In this document: positions 16,058 through 25,440 of the stretch, one piece after another | Numbering within the stretch: position 1 is the stretch's first letter | Layout: each line of letters begins with the position of its first letter | NCBI GenBank assembly: GCA_021827485.1 | Contig: JAKAVM010000037.1 | Span: 1-41,723, forward strand | Source of the DNA: Actinomycetes bacterium | Lineage (GTDB): Bacteria; Actinomycetota; Acidimicrobiia; Acidimicrobiales; JAKAVM01 | Direction of reading: 5' to 3' | DNA: 41,723 bases | The notes under the pieces: generated by a model | What the model saw: only the letters and a program-made list of their open reading frames with translations | The model's database searches: none | What the model was told of the DNA's origin: nothing | Position numbers and translations under genes: made by a program

Positions 16058-17300
16058 AAGATAGACGGGTTAGGGCTTTCTTTATATTCCTAATCCCTTG
16101 ATGGATTCTTTGATCATTCTCAATGAGTGCAAATCGAACGTAACCATCTCCGCCGGGTCCAAAGCCGACTCCAGGAGATACTGCAACTTCAGCATTGGAG
16201 ACTAGGAACTTAGCAAAATCTAAAGAACCCATGTCATTATACTCTGGAGGAATGGGTGCCCAAACAAACATTGTCCCACGGGGTTTTTCAATTCGCCATC
16301 CAATGCGATTGAGCCCGTCACACAGTACATCTCTTCGCGACTGATAGATTTCATTGACCTCTTTAGGGTACTCACTGGCTTCATTCATAGCGACAATTGC
16401 AGCAATTTGAATTGGTTGAAATGTCCCATAATCTAAGTAGCTCTTGAGCTTCGTCAAAGCTCCGACGATCTCCTTGTTGCCTACCATAAAAGCAACGCGC
16501 CAACCAGCCATTGAAAACGACTTTGTCAAAGTATAAAGTTCAACAGCCACATCCTTCGCCCCGGGCACTTGTAAAATCGACGGTGGTCGATAGCCGTCAA
16601 ATGAAGTGTCTGAATAAGCAAAGTCATGTACGACAATTAACTCATGCTCTTTAGCGAATTCAACAACCCTGGTCATCCAAGCGAGATCAACACATGTCGT
16701 CGTAGGATTATGAGGGAAGGAGATAACCAATACTCTTGGTTTCGGCCAAACCGACTCCCAAGCTTCTACCAGGTGATCAAAGAAAAGATAGGCGGACGGA
16801 TCGCTACCGCTGCCGATACCTGATCCATTGCTTGGGCCCTCAGCGCTCTCCCCGCTATCGGCTATCCCCAATCGAACATGACGCACGTCAGCACCGGCAA
16901 AAAGGGGCGCATATATATGAATTGGATATGACGGAGACGGCACAAGCGCTGTATCTCCGGGAGCTAGGAGAACCCACATTAGATGGGAAAGCCCTTCTTT
17001 AGCGCCGATAGTAGTTACAACTTCTGTCTCAGGATCAATCTCTACTTGAAATTTTCGCAAATAAAGATTTGAAATTGCTTGGCGTAACTTTGGAATCCCT
17101 TTTGATGCCGAATAACGATGGTTCTTAGGATTGCGTGCAGCTTCAACAAGTTTCTCAACGGCGATCGACGGCGAGGGGATGTCAGGGTTTCCGAAGCCTA
17201 AGTCAACTACATCAACTCCAGCATGACGAGCGTCCATCTTTAGGCTATTGATCTCAGCAAAAACATAGGGCGGAAGCCCGTTGATTCTACGAAATTCCAT
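16056..17300 (-). CDS. AlaC-like class I/II aminotransferase
   Basis: A 414-residue PLP enzyme. The N-terminus [14 protein letters not shown] and [12 protein letters not shown] match E. coli AlaC (glutamate-pyruvate aminotransferase). The PLP lysine is K260 in [13 protein letters not shown], with FPHNPTTTC (195-203) and D226-F-A-Y also present. Expected role: alanine synthesis from pyruvate and glutamate in the cytosol; related diaminopimelate aminotransferases are an alternative. ATG 17300 is chosen because family similarity begins there; an upstream start at 17333 would add 11 residues. A Gly/Ser-rich insert (about 148-168, [15 protein letters not shown]) is unusual. Last gene of a long minus-strand run; its stop overlaps repeat B. 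Confidence 0.88.
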   Translation of the reverse strand: MEFRRINGLPPYVFAEINSLKMDARHAGVDVVDLGFGNPDIPSPSIAVEKLVEAARNPKNHRYSASKGIPKLRQAISNLYLRKFQVEIDPETEVVTTIGAKEGLSHLMWVLLAPGDTALVPSPSYPIHIYAPLFAGADVRHVRLGIADSGESAEGPSNGSGIGSGSDPSAYLFFDHLVEAWESVWPKPRVLVISFPHNPTTTCVDLAWMTRVVEFAKEHELIVVHDFAYSDTSFDGYRPPSILQVPGAKDVAVELYTLTKSFSMAGWRVAFMVGNKEIVGALTKLKSYLDYGTFQPIQIAAIVAMNEASEYPKEVNEIYQSRRDVLCDGLNRIGWRIEKPRGTMFVWAPIPPEYNDMGSLDFAKFLVSNAEVAVSPGVGFGPGGDGYVRFALIENDQRIHQGIRNIKKALTRLS

Positions 17301-17403
17301 TAGAACACCCCGAGGCTTCACACAACTTCTCAAACGAACGATTCATCACACAACGTTAGCGCGTGTAATCAGGTTGGCGCATCTACCCAGTGGACGGGCA
17401 CTT

Positions 17404-18114
17404 CTATTGGGCCCGTAAATGAAAAAGAGTTCGTTCTACCAACTCAATTGAGTCAGGCCACGCCCAGACTGCCCAGCTAGCTCCCGCTTTCGATAAAGAG
17501 TTCAAAAAGCCCGAGCATTCACTATCATTGGCATTTGCTTTGGGAAGCGGACCGGCCCAAGTAACCTCTAGACCCGACTTAGTTCTGTCTTCGATCGTCT
17601 CTGTATCTGCCCGCCAAAGATTGACCGGAAGATTGAGCTGTCGAGCTAAATTTGAAATCGAATCTGACGTTCCACCCAGCCATACTTGATCGACAAATTT
17701 TGAGATTGAGCTTGCACAGTATTCAAGAGATCGAAGCCTTGATTCCAAAGAAAATACAGGGAGACCAAGCCTTTCACGCTCAAGTTTACTAGTCGAGTCA
17801 CCAACTCCGAGACCACAGATTGCCCGGCCGGGAACCATCTTAGCTAACGATTGAAATTCACCTATTAGAACGTCATCCGGTAAGAGCCCAATTCGAGACA
17901 CTAAAGTTCCAAGTTGGATTCTGTTCGTTTTTGACCCGATGAAACCCAGCAAGGCAAGAGACGAAAAGGTTGGTGCTCCGGGTTTGTCGGTCGGCCACAT
18001 ATGGTCAAAGCAAAATAACCCATCGACCCCAGCTTGCTCTGCCTGCAATACAAACTCAACTAACGATCCTATCTCTTGTGAAAACTGGGGTACGGTCAGA
18101 GCAATTTTCATCAA
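17404..18114 (-). CDS. LLM-class (luciferase-like) flavin-dependent oxidoreductase
   Basis: A 236-residue bacterial-luciferase-like protein. KIALTVPQFS at the start, GVDGLFCFDHMWP (about 29-41), LGTLVSR and ICGLGVGDS are the barrel segments binding flavin (FMN or F420). It is shorter than the usual 280-330 residues and lacks part of the middle or C-terminal region, so it may have a reduced barrel or lost activity. Substrate unknown. It begins 25 bp after the ROK kinase gene and is probably co-transcribed. Its stop lies in a small GC-rich hairpin (ACGGGC...GCCCGT, about 17393-17416) without a T-tract. Confidence 0.8.
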   Translation of the reverse strand: MMKIALTVPQFSQEIGSLVEFVLQAEQAGVDGLFCFDHMWPTDKPGAPTFSSLALLGFIGSKTNRIQLGTLVSRIGLLPDDVLIGEFQSLAKMVPGRAICGLGVGDSTSKLERERLGLPVFSLESRLRSLEYCASSISKFVDQVWLGGTSDSISNLARQLNLPVNLWRADTETIEDRTKSGLEVTWAGPLPKANANDSECSGFLNSLSKAGASWAVWAWPDSIELVERTLFHLRAQ

Positions 18115-18139
18115 AGCTGGGGTAGCCTAAGGGTAATTT

Positions 18140-19168
18140 TCACTGTTGCATCGCATTGTCGAGAGCAAGCCAAGCTGCTCCGATTGCACCTGAAAGTTGT
18201 TCAAATGCAGATAGGGCAATAGTTACTTTAGGCCGAGTTGAGTAGTACTGCATGAAACTTTCAAAATGTTGACGTACTGGGCCCAGTAACACATCGCCAG
18301 ACGATGCAGGACCTCCAGCTATAACACAAAGCTCTAGGTCAAGCGCGGTTGTAAGATTAGCAATACCTAGTGCAATCCACTTAGCATACTCATCCATTAT
18401 TGCTAAAGCTTGTGGATCTTGGGCTTGGCAAGCGTTAACCACATCTTCACCCTTTATGGAATTGTTGGTTAGCTGGTAAAGTTCATATAGTTTACCGCTT
18501 GATGTCAAGCTAGCGCGCTCGTTTGCAAGTCTAGCTAGAGAGTCGCCCGAGGCGTACATCTCCCAACAGCCTTCGCGCCCGCACGGACACTTTCGACCGT
18601 TTGGCTCTATAATCATGTGACCAATCTCACCTGCCATCCGATTTGCCCCGACTGCAAGTTTCCCGTCGATTATGAACCCTCCCCCGATTCCGGTTCCAAG
18701 TACAACAACGCACGTATAGCGCGAACCAATTGCACAACCTAGATAAAACTCTGCAATCGTTGCACAAGTTGAGTCATTTTCAATAGTAATACAAGCTGGT
18801 CGCTTATCTAATTCACCAAGAGCATCAATAATTGAACTCTTTACATTGTGACCGATTACCTCTGTGAGATTTGGTGCTCCTAGAACAACGCCATCTTCGT
18901 CTAAGAGAACAGGAAGGCCAATTCCTATTGGCAAACCCGAACCATCAAAACTAATTATAGCTTCAAGTATCCGATCTGTAATGGCTGAACTCTCATGGGG
19001 AGTCGGAAACGCTTCTTCTCTGAGTACCCTTCCCTCAACGTCAATTAGAACTGCTTTAGTATTAGTCCCACCAAAATCAATGCCTATAGCCGCAGGCGAT
19101 TTCTGGCGTTGCTCGGAAATACTCCCTGGCAAATAGGCGGGCTGAACTTGCGATGCAAAGTGTGACAC
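18140..19168 (-). CDS. ROK-family glucokinase
   Basis: A 342-residue sugar kinase. The ATP phosphate motif IGIDFGGTNTKA begins near residue 28 and GTGIGGGFI is present. The ROK signature is EIGHMII followed by the zinc-binding cluster KCPCGREGCWE. It most likely phosphorylates glucose to glucose 6-phosphate; ROK proteins without a DNA-binding domain are usually kinases, but the sugar cannot be fixed from sequence. Its place after the SRPBCC and GT4 genes is reminiscent of a conserved actinobacterial neighbourhood (glkA region of Streptomyces). The N-terminal 25 residues are variable and the exact start is less certain. Confidence 0.9.
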   Translation of the reverse strand: MSHFASQVQPAYLPGSISEQRQKSPAAIGIDFGGTNTKAVLIDVEGRVLREEAFPTPHESSAITDRILEAIISFDGSGLPIGIGLPVLLDEDGVVLGAPNLTEVIGHNVKSSIIDALGELDKRPACITIENDSTCATIAEFYLGCAIGSRYTCVVVLGTGIGGGFIIDGKLAVGANRMAGEIGHMIIEPNGRKCPCGREGCWEMYASGDSLARLANERASLTSSGKLYELYQLTNNSIKGEDVVNACQAQDPQALAIMDEYAKWIALGIANLTTALDLELCVIAGGPASSGDVLLGPVRQHFESFMQYYSTRPKVTIALSAFEQLSGAIGAAWLALDNAMQQ

Positions 19169-19182
19169 ATCAACATGCCGTA

Positions 19183-19641
19183 TTACGATGAATTTGCCCT
19201 GGCTTTCGATTCAACCCGTGCTCTGAGCGATCTCAGCGCAGTAGAAAGAATTTTTGACTCAGCCCTACGCTTGACGAATGCTGGAAGAGGAATCTTTAGC
19301 TCGACAATAAGCTTATAGACGACCTGGGTCTCACCTTCTCCGGCAGGTTCGAATACATATGCTCCATCTAGCCGTGATGTTAGGTCACCGTCGCTTTGAA
19401 CCCACGAAAGCTCACTAGGGGCCTTAGAATAATCGTAATCCAATGTATAATGATTTGATCGGCCAATACCTGCAGCACGAAATCGGACCCGGGTCGCCCT
19501 AGAGGCAGAGTCGCGCGCTAACACCGTGATCTCTTTGAGGTCAGGTGCCCATTCGTGGTAAGAATCAAAGTCGCTCACTACGTCATAGCAGATTGCAGGT
19601 GGCGCTTTTACTATCATTTTCTGGGAAACTTGGTCCGCCAT
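19183..19641 (-). CDS. SRPBCC (START/Bet v1-like) lipid- or polyketide-binding protein
   Basis: A 152-residue SRPBCC fold. The opening VSQKMIVKAPPAICYDVVSD and DFDSYHEWAPDLKEI are typical of the actinobacterial cyclase/dehydrase family, with the long C-terminal helix (about 120-150, KRRAESKILSTALRSLRAR) that lids the hydrophobic pocket. Ligand unknown. The same family sits near PimB in mycobacteria (Rv2185c near Rv2188c, from memory), suggesting a link to phosphatidylinositol mannoside or envelope lipid metabolism. It lies 16 bp after the GT4 gene and 14 bp before the kinase. Confidence 0.88.
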   Translation of the reverse strand: MADQVSQKMIVKAPPAICYDVVSDFDSYHEWAPDLKEITVLARDSASRATRVRFRAAGIGRSNHYTLDYDYSKAPSELSWVQSDGDLTSRLDGAYVFEPAGEGETQVVYKLIVELKIPLPAFVKRRAESKILSTALRSLRARVESKARANSS

Positions 19642-19657
19642 GGCTCTCCTTCACAGC

Positions 19658-20800
19658 TTACTTGGGAATTGAATTTTCGAACTCTTTGATCACTTCAAAT
19701 AATCCTTCTGATAGGTAATCGTAGCCGAATTCTTGCTCGGCCCGGTGCCTTGCAGCAGAACCCATCTGCGATCTTATCTCAGGATTGTCGAGAAAATAGC
19801 TGATTTTTGCTGCTAGTTCTGCGGGATCGCTGGAGTTTTCTAGCACTAAACCACTTATCCCATCGGCAACTGCCTCATGGGAGCCGCCACTTGATCCGGC
19901 AATCTGAGGGATTCCGCAGGCCGCAGCCTCCAAGAAAACCACCCCAAACCCCTCTTGCTCTAATCCAGCCCATCGGTCACGACAAGCCATGACGAAAAGA
20001 TCGCTTGCACCGTAAATCTCAGGTAGCTGTTCATGTTTGATCTCACCCAAGAACTGGACGGGTGCTCTGGTCTTGGCGACCATGGATTCCAAGCGTTTTT
20101 GGTCCCTGCCCGCTCCTCCGATCAAGACTTTGAGATGTGGATATTTTAGTTTGAGCGTCGAAGAAGCCAATATAAGAGTATCCATCCCCTTCCTTGGAAC
20201 CAATCGAGAGATAGATGTCACAAGTTGGATATGAGGCTCGATGTTTAGCCGAACTCTTGCTTGAATTTTCTGTTCGCTTGAAAGTGGCACAAAGCGACTT
20301 GTGTCAACTCCCGGCATCACAACCCTCACTGGAATTCTCTTCTTTCGATGTATTAGCCTTTGAACTTCAAGTGCCGGGTATCCTCCGGCTGCAATAATGC
20401 CAATAGAGCGTTGGACTTCACCCGCAAGCAAGTTCTTGAGGATTGGAAGTCTTGCGGGAACTGTTAGCTCAGCCCCATGAACAATTATCGAATACGGCAA
20501 TCCGATGTGTGAACCAAGTAAACCAACAGGGAAAGCTGGATCAAAGATTATGTGGCTTACGTTTAGTTCAGCTGCCTTGTTTCGTATTACTCGTGCTAGC
20601 TTACTGCTTGGAAGCATAACTTTATTCGGGATTCGCGAAATTTCAATCGGAGATTCCAAATCCCAACTGTTGGCTTCCGGGAAACTTGTAGTCAACACAA
20701 AGGCTTCGCTTCTAGGTAGCCTTTTCCATAGCTCCCACAAATAGGTTTGAATTCCACCAGTTTTGGGCGGGAAGTCATTAGTTACCAATAGGTGGCTCAC
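19658..20800 (-). CDS. GT4 glycosyltransferase, PimB'-like
   Basis: A 380-residue GT-B enzyme of family 4. The N-terminal loop LVTNDFPPKTGGIQTYL (about 5-21) binds nucleotide sugar and acceptor phosphate as in PimB'. VMPGVDTSRF, SRLVPRKGMDTL and the donor-site EX7E-like EQEGFGVVFLEA follow. It most resembles the GDP-mannose-dependent phosphatidylinositol monomannoside transferase of Corynebacteriales, acting at the inner face of the membrane. Neighbouring SRPBCC and ROK genes agree with an actinobacterial lipid-glycan locus. Other GT4 acceptors cannot be excluded. Confidence 0.85.
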   Translation of the reverse strand: MSHLLVTNDFPPKTGGIQTYLWELWKRLPRSEAFVLTTSFPEANSWDLESPIEISRIPNKVMLPSSKLARVIRNKAAELNVSHIIFDPAFPVGLLGSHIGLPYSIIVHGAELTVPARLPILKNLLAGEVQRSIGIIAAGGYPALEVQRLIHRKKRIPVRVVMPGVDTSRFVPLSSEQKIQARVRLNIEPHIQLVTSISRLVPRKGMDTLILASSTLKLKYPHLKVLIGGAGRDQKRLESMVAKTRAPVQFLGEIKHEQLPEIYGASDLFVMACRDRWAGLEQEGFGVVFLEAAACGIPQIAGSSGGSHEAVADGISGLVLENSSDPAELAAKISYFLDNPEIRSQMGSAARHRAEQEFGYDYLSEGLFEVIKEFENSIPK

Positions 20801-20826
20801 AACTGTCTCCGGGAATTCAAAATAAA

Positions 20827-21897
20827 CTAGCTATCCCAAGTCCTGGACAATTTATCAAAGGCCCAGCACGCATGTTCTCTTATCATCTCGTCGTTGTTAG
20901 CCATCTCATTCAATATAGCTTGACGCAGCCGTGGACTTGTGAGATCTCCAATATTGCCCAAAGCCACAAGAGCATTTCTCCTTAGGTATCTAGCTTGGCG
21001 CCCAGGAATATACCACCTTCCAAAACGGTCTAATAGTTCCTCATCTGAACTCTCTAAGATCTCGACTAAGTCCACCCAAGTGATGGTGTCTTGATCGTCA
21101 TCGCCCAAAGCATTGCTTAGAGCTTCGCTCTGACTAGTAGAGCGCTGCTCACGCATAGCGAAAGCTCTATTTGGTGGACATACCTCTTGACATTCGTCAC
21201 AACCATAAATCCGATTACCCAAAGCATCTCTGTAGGCCAATGGAAAGCTTCCCTTGGCTTGAAGCAGCCAGGCAAGACACCTATTCGCATCTACTACTCC
21301 AGGGCGGATGATTGCCCCAGTCGGGCAAGCATCAATACACCTTGTACATTTCCCACAACCATCTTTGACTTGTTGGCTGGCGGCAACCAACGGTGCATCG
21401 GTGATTACAGAACCGATTACGAACCACGAGCCACGTCTAGGAATAAGCAACATGGAGTTCTTGCCGTACCAACCAATGCCCGCTCTATAAGCTGCCTCTC
21501 GATCCACTAACGCATTGTCGTCGCAAACTATCTTTGCATTCCAGCCATTGGCAACGAGAACCTCAACAACAAGAGCTAGTTTTCCCCTCACCAGCCTATA
21601 ATTATCCTGTTGTGAGTATTTAGCCACCTTACCTACCCCAGCTTGTGAAGCTTTGCAATCTTCACCTTTGTAAGCTTGCGCTACCACGATTATTGACTTG
21701 GCATTAGGAACTATGCAACCAGCATCAGTGGAACGCTCGGGATTGCGATAAGTAAATTGCATTGTAGAGTTCAGACCTTGCGCTTTGCGCTCGATAAGAT
21801 CTTGGCGTGTTGAGTAGAAAGGCTCAGCTTTGGCAATGCCATAACCAACAAAGCAAAGTGATGCGATGAGCGCGGTAATCTCGGCGGTAAGTTCCAG
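20827..21897 (-). CDS. queG: Epoxyqueuosine reductase, apparently without a canonical start codon
   Basis: Cobalamin- and Fe-S-dependent enzyme for the last step of queuosine synthesis in tRNA. Counting from the internal ATG at 21762: catalytic-type D87 in VDREAAYRAGIGWYGKN, cluster Cys at C136, C139, C142 and C146 (CGKCTRCIDACP), the second set at C162, C188, C191 and C195, and a C-terminal HEAT-like region. Homologous sequence continues upstream (GYGIAKAEPF, DLIERKAQGLNS), yet no ATG, GTG or TTG is in frame before a TAA about 80 codons up. CTG at 21897 gives 356 residues, the normal family length, and the expected N-terminus (MELTAEIT if read as Met). Starting at 21762 would remove part of the cobalamin domain. 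A frameshift is the alternative. Confidence 0.88.
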   Translation of the reverse strand: MELTAEITALIASLCFVGYGIAKAEPFYSTRQDLIERKAQGLNSTMQFTYRNPERSTDAGCIVPNAKSIIVVAQAYKGEDCKASQAGVGKVAKYSQQDNYRLVRGKLALVVEVLVANGWNAKIVCDDNALVDREAAYRAGIGWYGKNSMLLIPRRGSWFVIGSVITDAPLVAASQQVKDGCGKCTRCIDACPTGAIIRPGVVDANRCLAWLLQAKGSFPLAYRDALGNRIYGCDECQEVCPPNRAFAMREQRSTSQSEALSNALGDDDQDTITWVDLVEILESSDEELLDRFGRWYIPGRQARYLRRNALVALGNIGDLTSPRLRQAILNEMANNDEMIREHACWAFDKLSRTWDS

Positions 21898-21976
21898 ATC
21901 CTCGTTGTGGGAGGTGGATGTGGCTCTAGCCTGGGAGTCGAATACAGATTTCCCTGATTTTGTCCCGAGGTAGGTG

Positions 21977-22201
21977 TCAGTCAGTTACTTCTATCTCCTC
22001 GACACCGTTCCCATGACCGCACCAGCGACAGGTCACCTCGTTGATGGTTTCTTCAATGACGACCTCTTCGGGGATCTCAAGTTCTCCACCTACACTATAG
22101 TGATGGTAAGAACGCGTCTTGCGAGTAGCAGTTACATCAAATCTAGTTAGATTTCCACACGCGTTACATCTATATCTCTTAGCTTTCATATCTGAACTCA
22201 T
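21977..22201 (-). CDS. Small zinc-ribbon-like protein
   Basis: A 74-residue protein with two CxxC pairs, YRCNACGNLTRFDV near the start and VTCRWCGHGN near the end, predicted to hold one zinc. An acidic middle (ELEIPEEVVIEE) separates them. Function unknown; similar small actinobacterial proteins are annotated only as hypothetical. ATG 22201 is chosen because AGGGG lies 5 nt upstream. A longer frame to 22249 would overlap trpD. It lies between trpD and queG in one operon-like run. Confidence 0.75.
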   Translation of the reverse strand: MSSDMKAKRYRCNACGNLTRFDVTATRKTRSYHHYSVGGELEIPEEVVIEETINEVTCRWCGHGNGVEEIEVTD

Positions 22202-22229
22202 CTTAGCCCCTATTGTTGTGCCATAGGGA

Positions 22230-23285
22230 TTACTCACTGGGCTGGCCACTGGCTAACTGTTGAGACAACGTGCACAAATCCTCCAATACCTTGGCAGCTT
22301 TCCCTGATAGAATAGACTCTCTAGCCATTTCAATCCCTTGGGCAATAGAACTTGCCCTGCCAGCCGCATATAGCGCAGCTCCTGCATTCAATATGACGAT
22401 GTCAAAGTGAGGTCCGACAACTCCAGCAAGAACTTGTCTGGTATGGGCAGCATTTACTTGAGCATCCCCTCCTCTGAGAGCTTCAATAGTGCTAAGTTCG
22501 ATTTCATAGTCACCTGGCGAAATATCGTATACCTTTGACTTTACTTCGTCCGCCGATACTTCGATCACAGTCGATGATGAAGTTGTTGAAAGCTCATCAA
22601 GACCATCGTGACCATAGACCACTAAAGCACGTTTGATTCCATTGTTCCGAAGGACCATTGCCATCTTAGGAGCCATTTTATGATCGCTAACCCCCACAAC
22701 CTGGTATGGAACTCTAGCGGGATTGGCGAGTGGACCCAGAAAGTTAAACACGGTCGGTATCCCTAGCGCTGACCTCACTGGTCCTGCATACTTCATTGCA
22801 GGATGAAAACGCGGCGCAAAACAAAAACCCATCCCGACACTCTCGATGCAGCGCTTGACGTCGTTGGGGTCCAAAGTGGTCACAACACCCAAAGCTTCCA
22901 AGACGTCAGCAGAACCAGAGGAAGAAGATGCTGCACGATTTCCGTGTTTTACTACCCGAAGTCCGGTCCCTGCCACCACGAAAGCTGACATGGTGGAAAC
23001 ATTGATCGTCCCGCTTCTATCCCCACCAGTCCCGCAGGTGTCAATACAATCTCCATCCAAAGTTATACTTTCGGCAAAACTAAGCATGGCCCTCGTAAGG
23101 CCAGTAATCTCGTCGGCAGTCTCACCTTTCTGGCGCAACCCTAGTAGAAAAGCGCCAATTTGGCTCTCTTGGGCATTACCGGAAAGTATTTCAACTAGTA
23201 CGCTAAAAGCCTCTTCTCCACTGAGATCAATTCTACTAGCAAGTTTAGAGAAAATTGCAGGCCATCCCTCACTTAGTCCCACCAC
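22230..23285 (-). CDS. trpD: Anthranilate phosphoribosyltransferase
   Basis: A 351-residue enzyme of tryptophan synthesis joining anthranilate to PRPP. PRPP/Mg site GTGGD (85-89), anthranilate and PRPP loop KHGNRAASSSSGSADVLEA (from 113) and the N-terminal helical domain are all present. Length is normal. Its start overlaps the acyl-CoA dehydrogenase gene by 13 bp, an odd functional neighbour. No other trp gene lies in the window, so the pathway is dispersed here. Confidence 0.95.
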   Translation of the reverse strand: MVGLSEGWPAIFSKLASRIDLSGEEAFSVLVEILSGNAQESQIGAFLLGLRQKGETADEITGLTRAMLSFAESITLDGDCIDTCGTGGDRSGTINVSTMSAFVVAGTGLRVVKHGNRAASSSSGSADVLEALGVVTTLDPNDVKRCIESVGMGFCFAPRFHPAMKYAGPVRSALGIPTVFNFLGPLANPARVPYQVVGVSDHKMAPKMAMVLRNNGIKRALVVYGHDGLDELSTTSSSTVIEVSADEVKSKVYDISPGDYEIELSTIEALRGGDAQVNAAHTRQVLAGVVGPHFDIVILNAGAALYAAGRASSIAQGIEMARESILSGKAAKVLEDLCTLSQQLASGQPSE

Positions 23286-24469
23286 AAATCACCATCCAGA
23301 ACCCCCTTTGCTATTAAACCAAGTTGGACTTGTGAGCTCCCTTCAACAATTGTAAGTTGTCTTGCATCACGATAGAATAATTCAGTAGGATGGTCCTTCA
23401 TATAACCCGCAGCTCCAAGTAACTGCACTGCCAGTCCTGAAGCTTTGACCGCCAACTCACTAGCATAATATTTTGCAATAGAGAGAAATGGTACCCATTC
23501 CTTGGTGAAATTACCTCTGTCGGCTAACCACGCTGCACGATAGGTAAGTAGGCGCGCTGCTTCAATTTCAGTGGCCATTTTGGCTATCTCCCACTGGATT
23601 CCTTGGAAGTCTGCGATTGTCTTGCCAAATGCAGGACGCTCTTTGACATACTCAGTTGCATACATGATGGCACCTTCAGCCAATCCAATGCCTCTAGCTG
23701 CCACAATTGGCCTCATTGAATTCAGTCCTAGCATTGCCAGACGAAATCCACCTAAGTCTCCAATCATGTTTTCCTCGGGTACAAAAACATCCTTCAAAAT
23801 TAGTTCGCCAGTGTCAACTCCTTTGACCCCCATTTTCTGATCCAAGCGACCTACGCTAACTCCATCGAACCCTCGCTCTACAATAAATGCACTAACGCTG
23901 TCGTGGCGCCTGGAAGTTGGATCACACCGAGCATTCGGGTCGTGAGGTGGAGGAGTTTTCGCAAAAATGCAGTACCAATCAGCTTGGTCGACTCCTGACA
24001 TCCAGCATTTAGTTCCATTGAGTTGCCAGCCTCCACCCTTGACTGGCTCTGCTTTAGTGACTATTCCCATAACATCACTACCGGCTTGAGGTTCTGAAAG
24101 ACCAAAGGCTGCCCTCATAGATCCATTAGCTATCGGAGGCAGATACTTATGTTTTTGCTGCTCTGAGCCAGCAATTAGAATCGGTCCGGTAGGCAAGCGA
24201 GTTAACAAGAGCATCAGAGATGCAACGTTTGAGTACTTGGCCACCTCTTCAATCGCAAGTGCGAGTCCAAATATCCCAGCCCCCGAACCGCCGTACTCTT
24301 GCGGAATACATAATCCCAAAAGACCAGCTTGTCGAAAAGCCTCAAAAATATCTTGTGGGTACTCGCCCGACTCATCAATCTCGCGAGCTCTAGGCCGAAT
24401 CTTGTCTCGGGAAAGCCTACGTACTGAGTCGACAAGGTCGCTCATTTCACTGGATAACTCAAAGTCCAC
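23273..24469 (-). CDS. Acyl-CoA dehydrogenase
   Basis: A 398-residue FAD enzyme introducing the alpha-beta double bond into acyl-CoA. FAD/substrate segment AAFGLSEPQAGSDV, WMSGVDQADWYCIF, and the catalytic base E376 in LTIVEGSSQVQ are visible. Length and residue placement match the short/medium-chain family. Chain-length preference cannot be told. First gene of the minus-strand run that continues into trpD (13-bp overlap). Confidence 0.93.
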   Translation of the reverse strand: MDFELSSEMSDLVDSVRRLSRDKIRPRAREIDESGEYPQDIFEAFRQAGLLGLCIPQEYGGSGAGIFGLALAIEEVAKYSNVASLMLLLTRLPTGPILIAGSEQQKHKYLPPIANGSMRAAFGLSEPQAGSDVMGIVTKAEPVKGGGWQLNGTKCWMSGVDQADWYCIFAKTPPPHDPNARCDPTSRRHDSVSAFIVERGFDGVSVGRLDQKMGVKGVDTGELILKDVFVPEENMIGDLGGFRLAMLGLNSMRPIVAARGIGLAEGAIMYATEYVKERPAFGKTIADFQGIQWEIAKMATEIEAARLLTYRAAWLADRGNFTKEWVPFLSIAKYYASELAVKASGLAVQLLGAAGYMKDHPTELFYRDARQLTIVEGSSQVQLGLIAKGVLDGDLWWD

Positions 24470-24530
24470 AGCTAGAGCCTAATAGCCTTATCTCACAAGA
24501 CTCCATTTCACTCTAGGTTTTACAAAGCAA

Positions 24531-24785
24531 CTAGGCCGACTTGCGGCGCAGCCGAATGATTCGGCGACGATCCTTTGCCGTGGTTGCCCCCCAGACCCCT
24601 TCGGTTTCCTTGGCTGAAATTGCATACTCCAAGCAGGATACGCGCACCGGGCAGGTCTTGCAGATACTAAGAGCTGGACCGGCCAATTCATCAGATACGG
24701 GATAGAAGATATCCGGAGTCAGACCTCGACAAGCTGCCAGGTCCATCCAAGGCTGATTAGTCTTAGAAACTGAAGACGCCTTCAT
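24531..24785 (-). CDS. WhiB-family Fe-S transcriptional regulator
   Basis: An 84-residue WhiB-like protein, a family restricted to Actinomycetota and their phages. The four cluster cysteines are C19, C42, C45 and C51 (CKTCPVRVSC), followed by the GVWGAT turn (63-68) and a basic C-terminus DRRRIIRLRRKSA for DNA binding. Such proteins carry an O2/NO-sensitive [4Fe-4S] cluster and act with the primary sigma factor. ATG 24785 is preferred over a TTG five codons upstream; neither has a Shine-Dalgarno. Which WhiB subclass it is remains unclear. Confidence 0.93.
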   Translation of the reverse strand: MKASSVSKTNQPWMDLAACRGLTPDIFYPVSDELAGPALSICKTCPVRVSCLEYAISAKETEGVWGATTAKDRRRIIRLRRKSA

Positions 24786-24834
24786 AAAATGTAATAACAA
24801 TTAGGCTCTAGTTTTATTCCAATACTGGAAAGCT

Positions 24835-25440
24835 CTAGCCACCGTTTTTCAAGTCACAAACAAGTTGCGCCTTGGTGTTCTCGTGAAGAGCTAATTCATA
24901 GGAATAGGAAGGGTGATCTATGGCCACAAAAGTCTCAAACTTTTCAAACATTTCTACCTGACCTGGGTCTAAATCAAAATTCACATAGTGAACCGCCGAG
25001 GTTACATCTTGTCGAGTTAGTTGAGCCTCGTGAGCCGATTCGACCGTACAGGCCACCATTCCAATAACTTTCTCCTTATCACGAAAGATAAACTTTGCGC
25101 TCTCTTCGATTCCAACAAGTTTAGGCAACCAGTACTTCATGTCGTCCTGCGTTGTTAGCTCGACAAAAAGAGTAGCCCGCAGTTGCCCTGGTTCAGGAAT
25201 TAGAGGATTGTAAATCTCCAGTTCTTTCTCGACTAGTTCATCGAGCAATATCTTCTCTGCTCGAATCATCTCTTGAACTTGGAAGCGGACAGTTTGTCTA
25301 TTTTCAAATATCATCGACACAACAGGACCAATCTCGACCCGCCGAACTTTCTTTAGGTCAATGATGAACTTCAAATATTGAGATCGAGACGCTTCATAAG
25401 CTCTAAAGTCCTCAATGTCAGATAATCGCAACTTACTCAT
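24835..25440 (-). CDS. DUF3501-family protein
   Basis: A 201-residue protein matching the DUF3501 pattern (KLRLSDIEDFRAYEASR at the start; VSMIFENRQTVRFQVQEMIRAE in the middle; VHYVNFDL near the end). Function unknown. The gene overlaps the end of the Fe-S protein gene by 8 bp and follows rubrerythrin and PerR genes. This rubrerythrin/GlpC-like/DUF3501 trio recurs in many aerobes, to my knowledge, and is presumed to serve peroxide or iron stress. Confidence 0.88.
   Translation of the reverse strand: MSKLRLSDIEDFRAYEASRSQYLKFIIDLKKVRRVEIGPVVSMIFENRQTVRFQVQEMIRAEKILLDELVEKELEIYNPLIPEPGQLRATLFVELTTQDDMKYWLPKLVGIEESAKFIFRDKEKVIGMVACTVESAHEAQLTRQDVTSAVHYVNFDLDPGQVEMFEKFETFVAIDHPSYSYELALHENTKAQLVCDLKNGG

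Noticed and set aside
17393-17416. GC hairpin at the LLM oxidoreductase stop as a terminator
   Set aside because: Six-bp stem with an 11-nt loop and no T-tract; it also shares only CCCAG and CGGGCAC with the dispersed repeat family, too little to include it.
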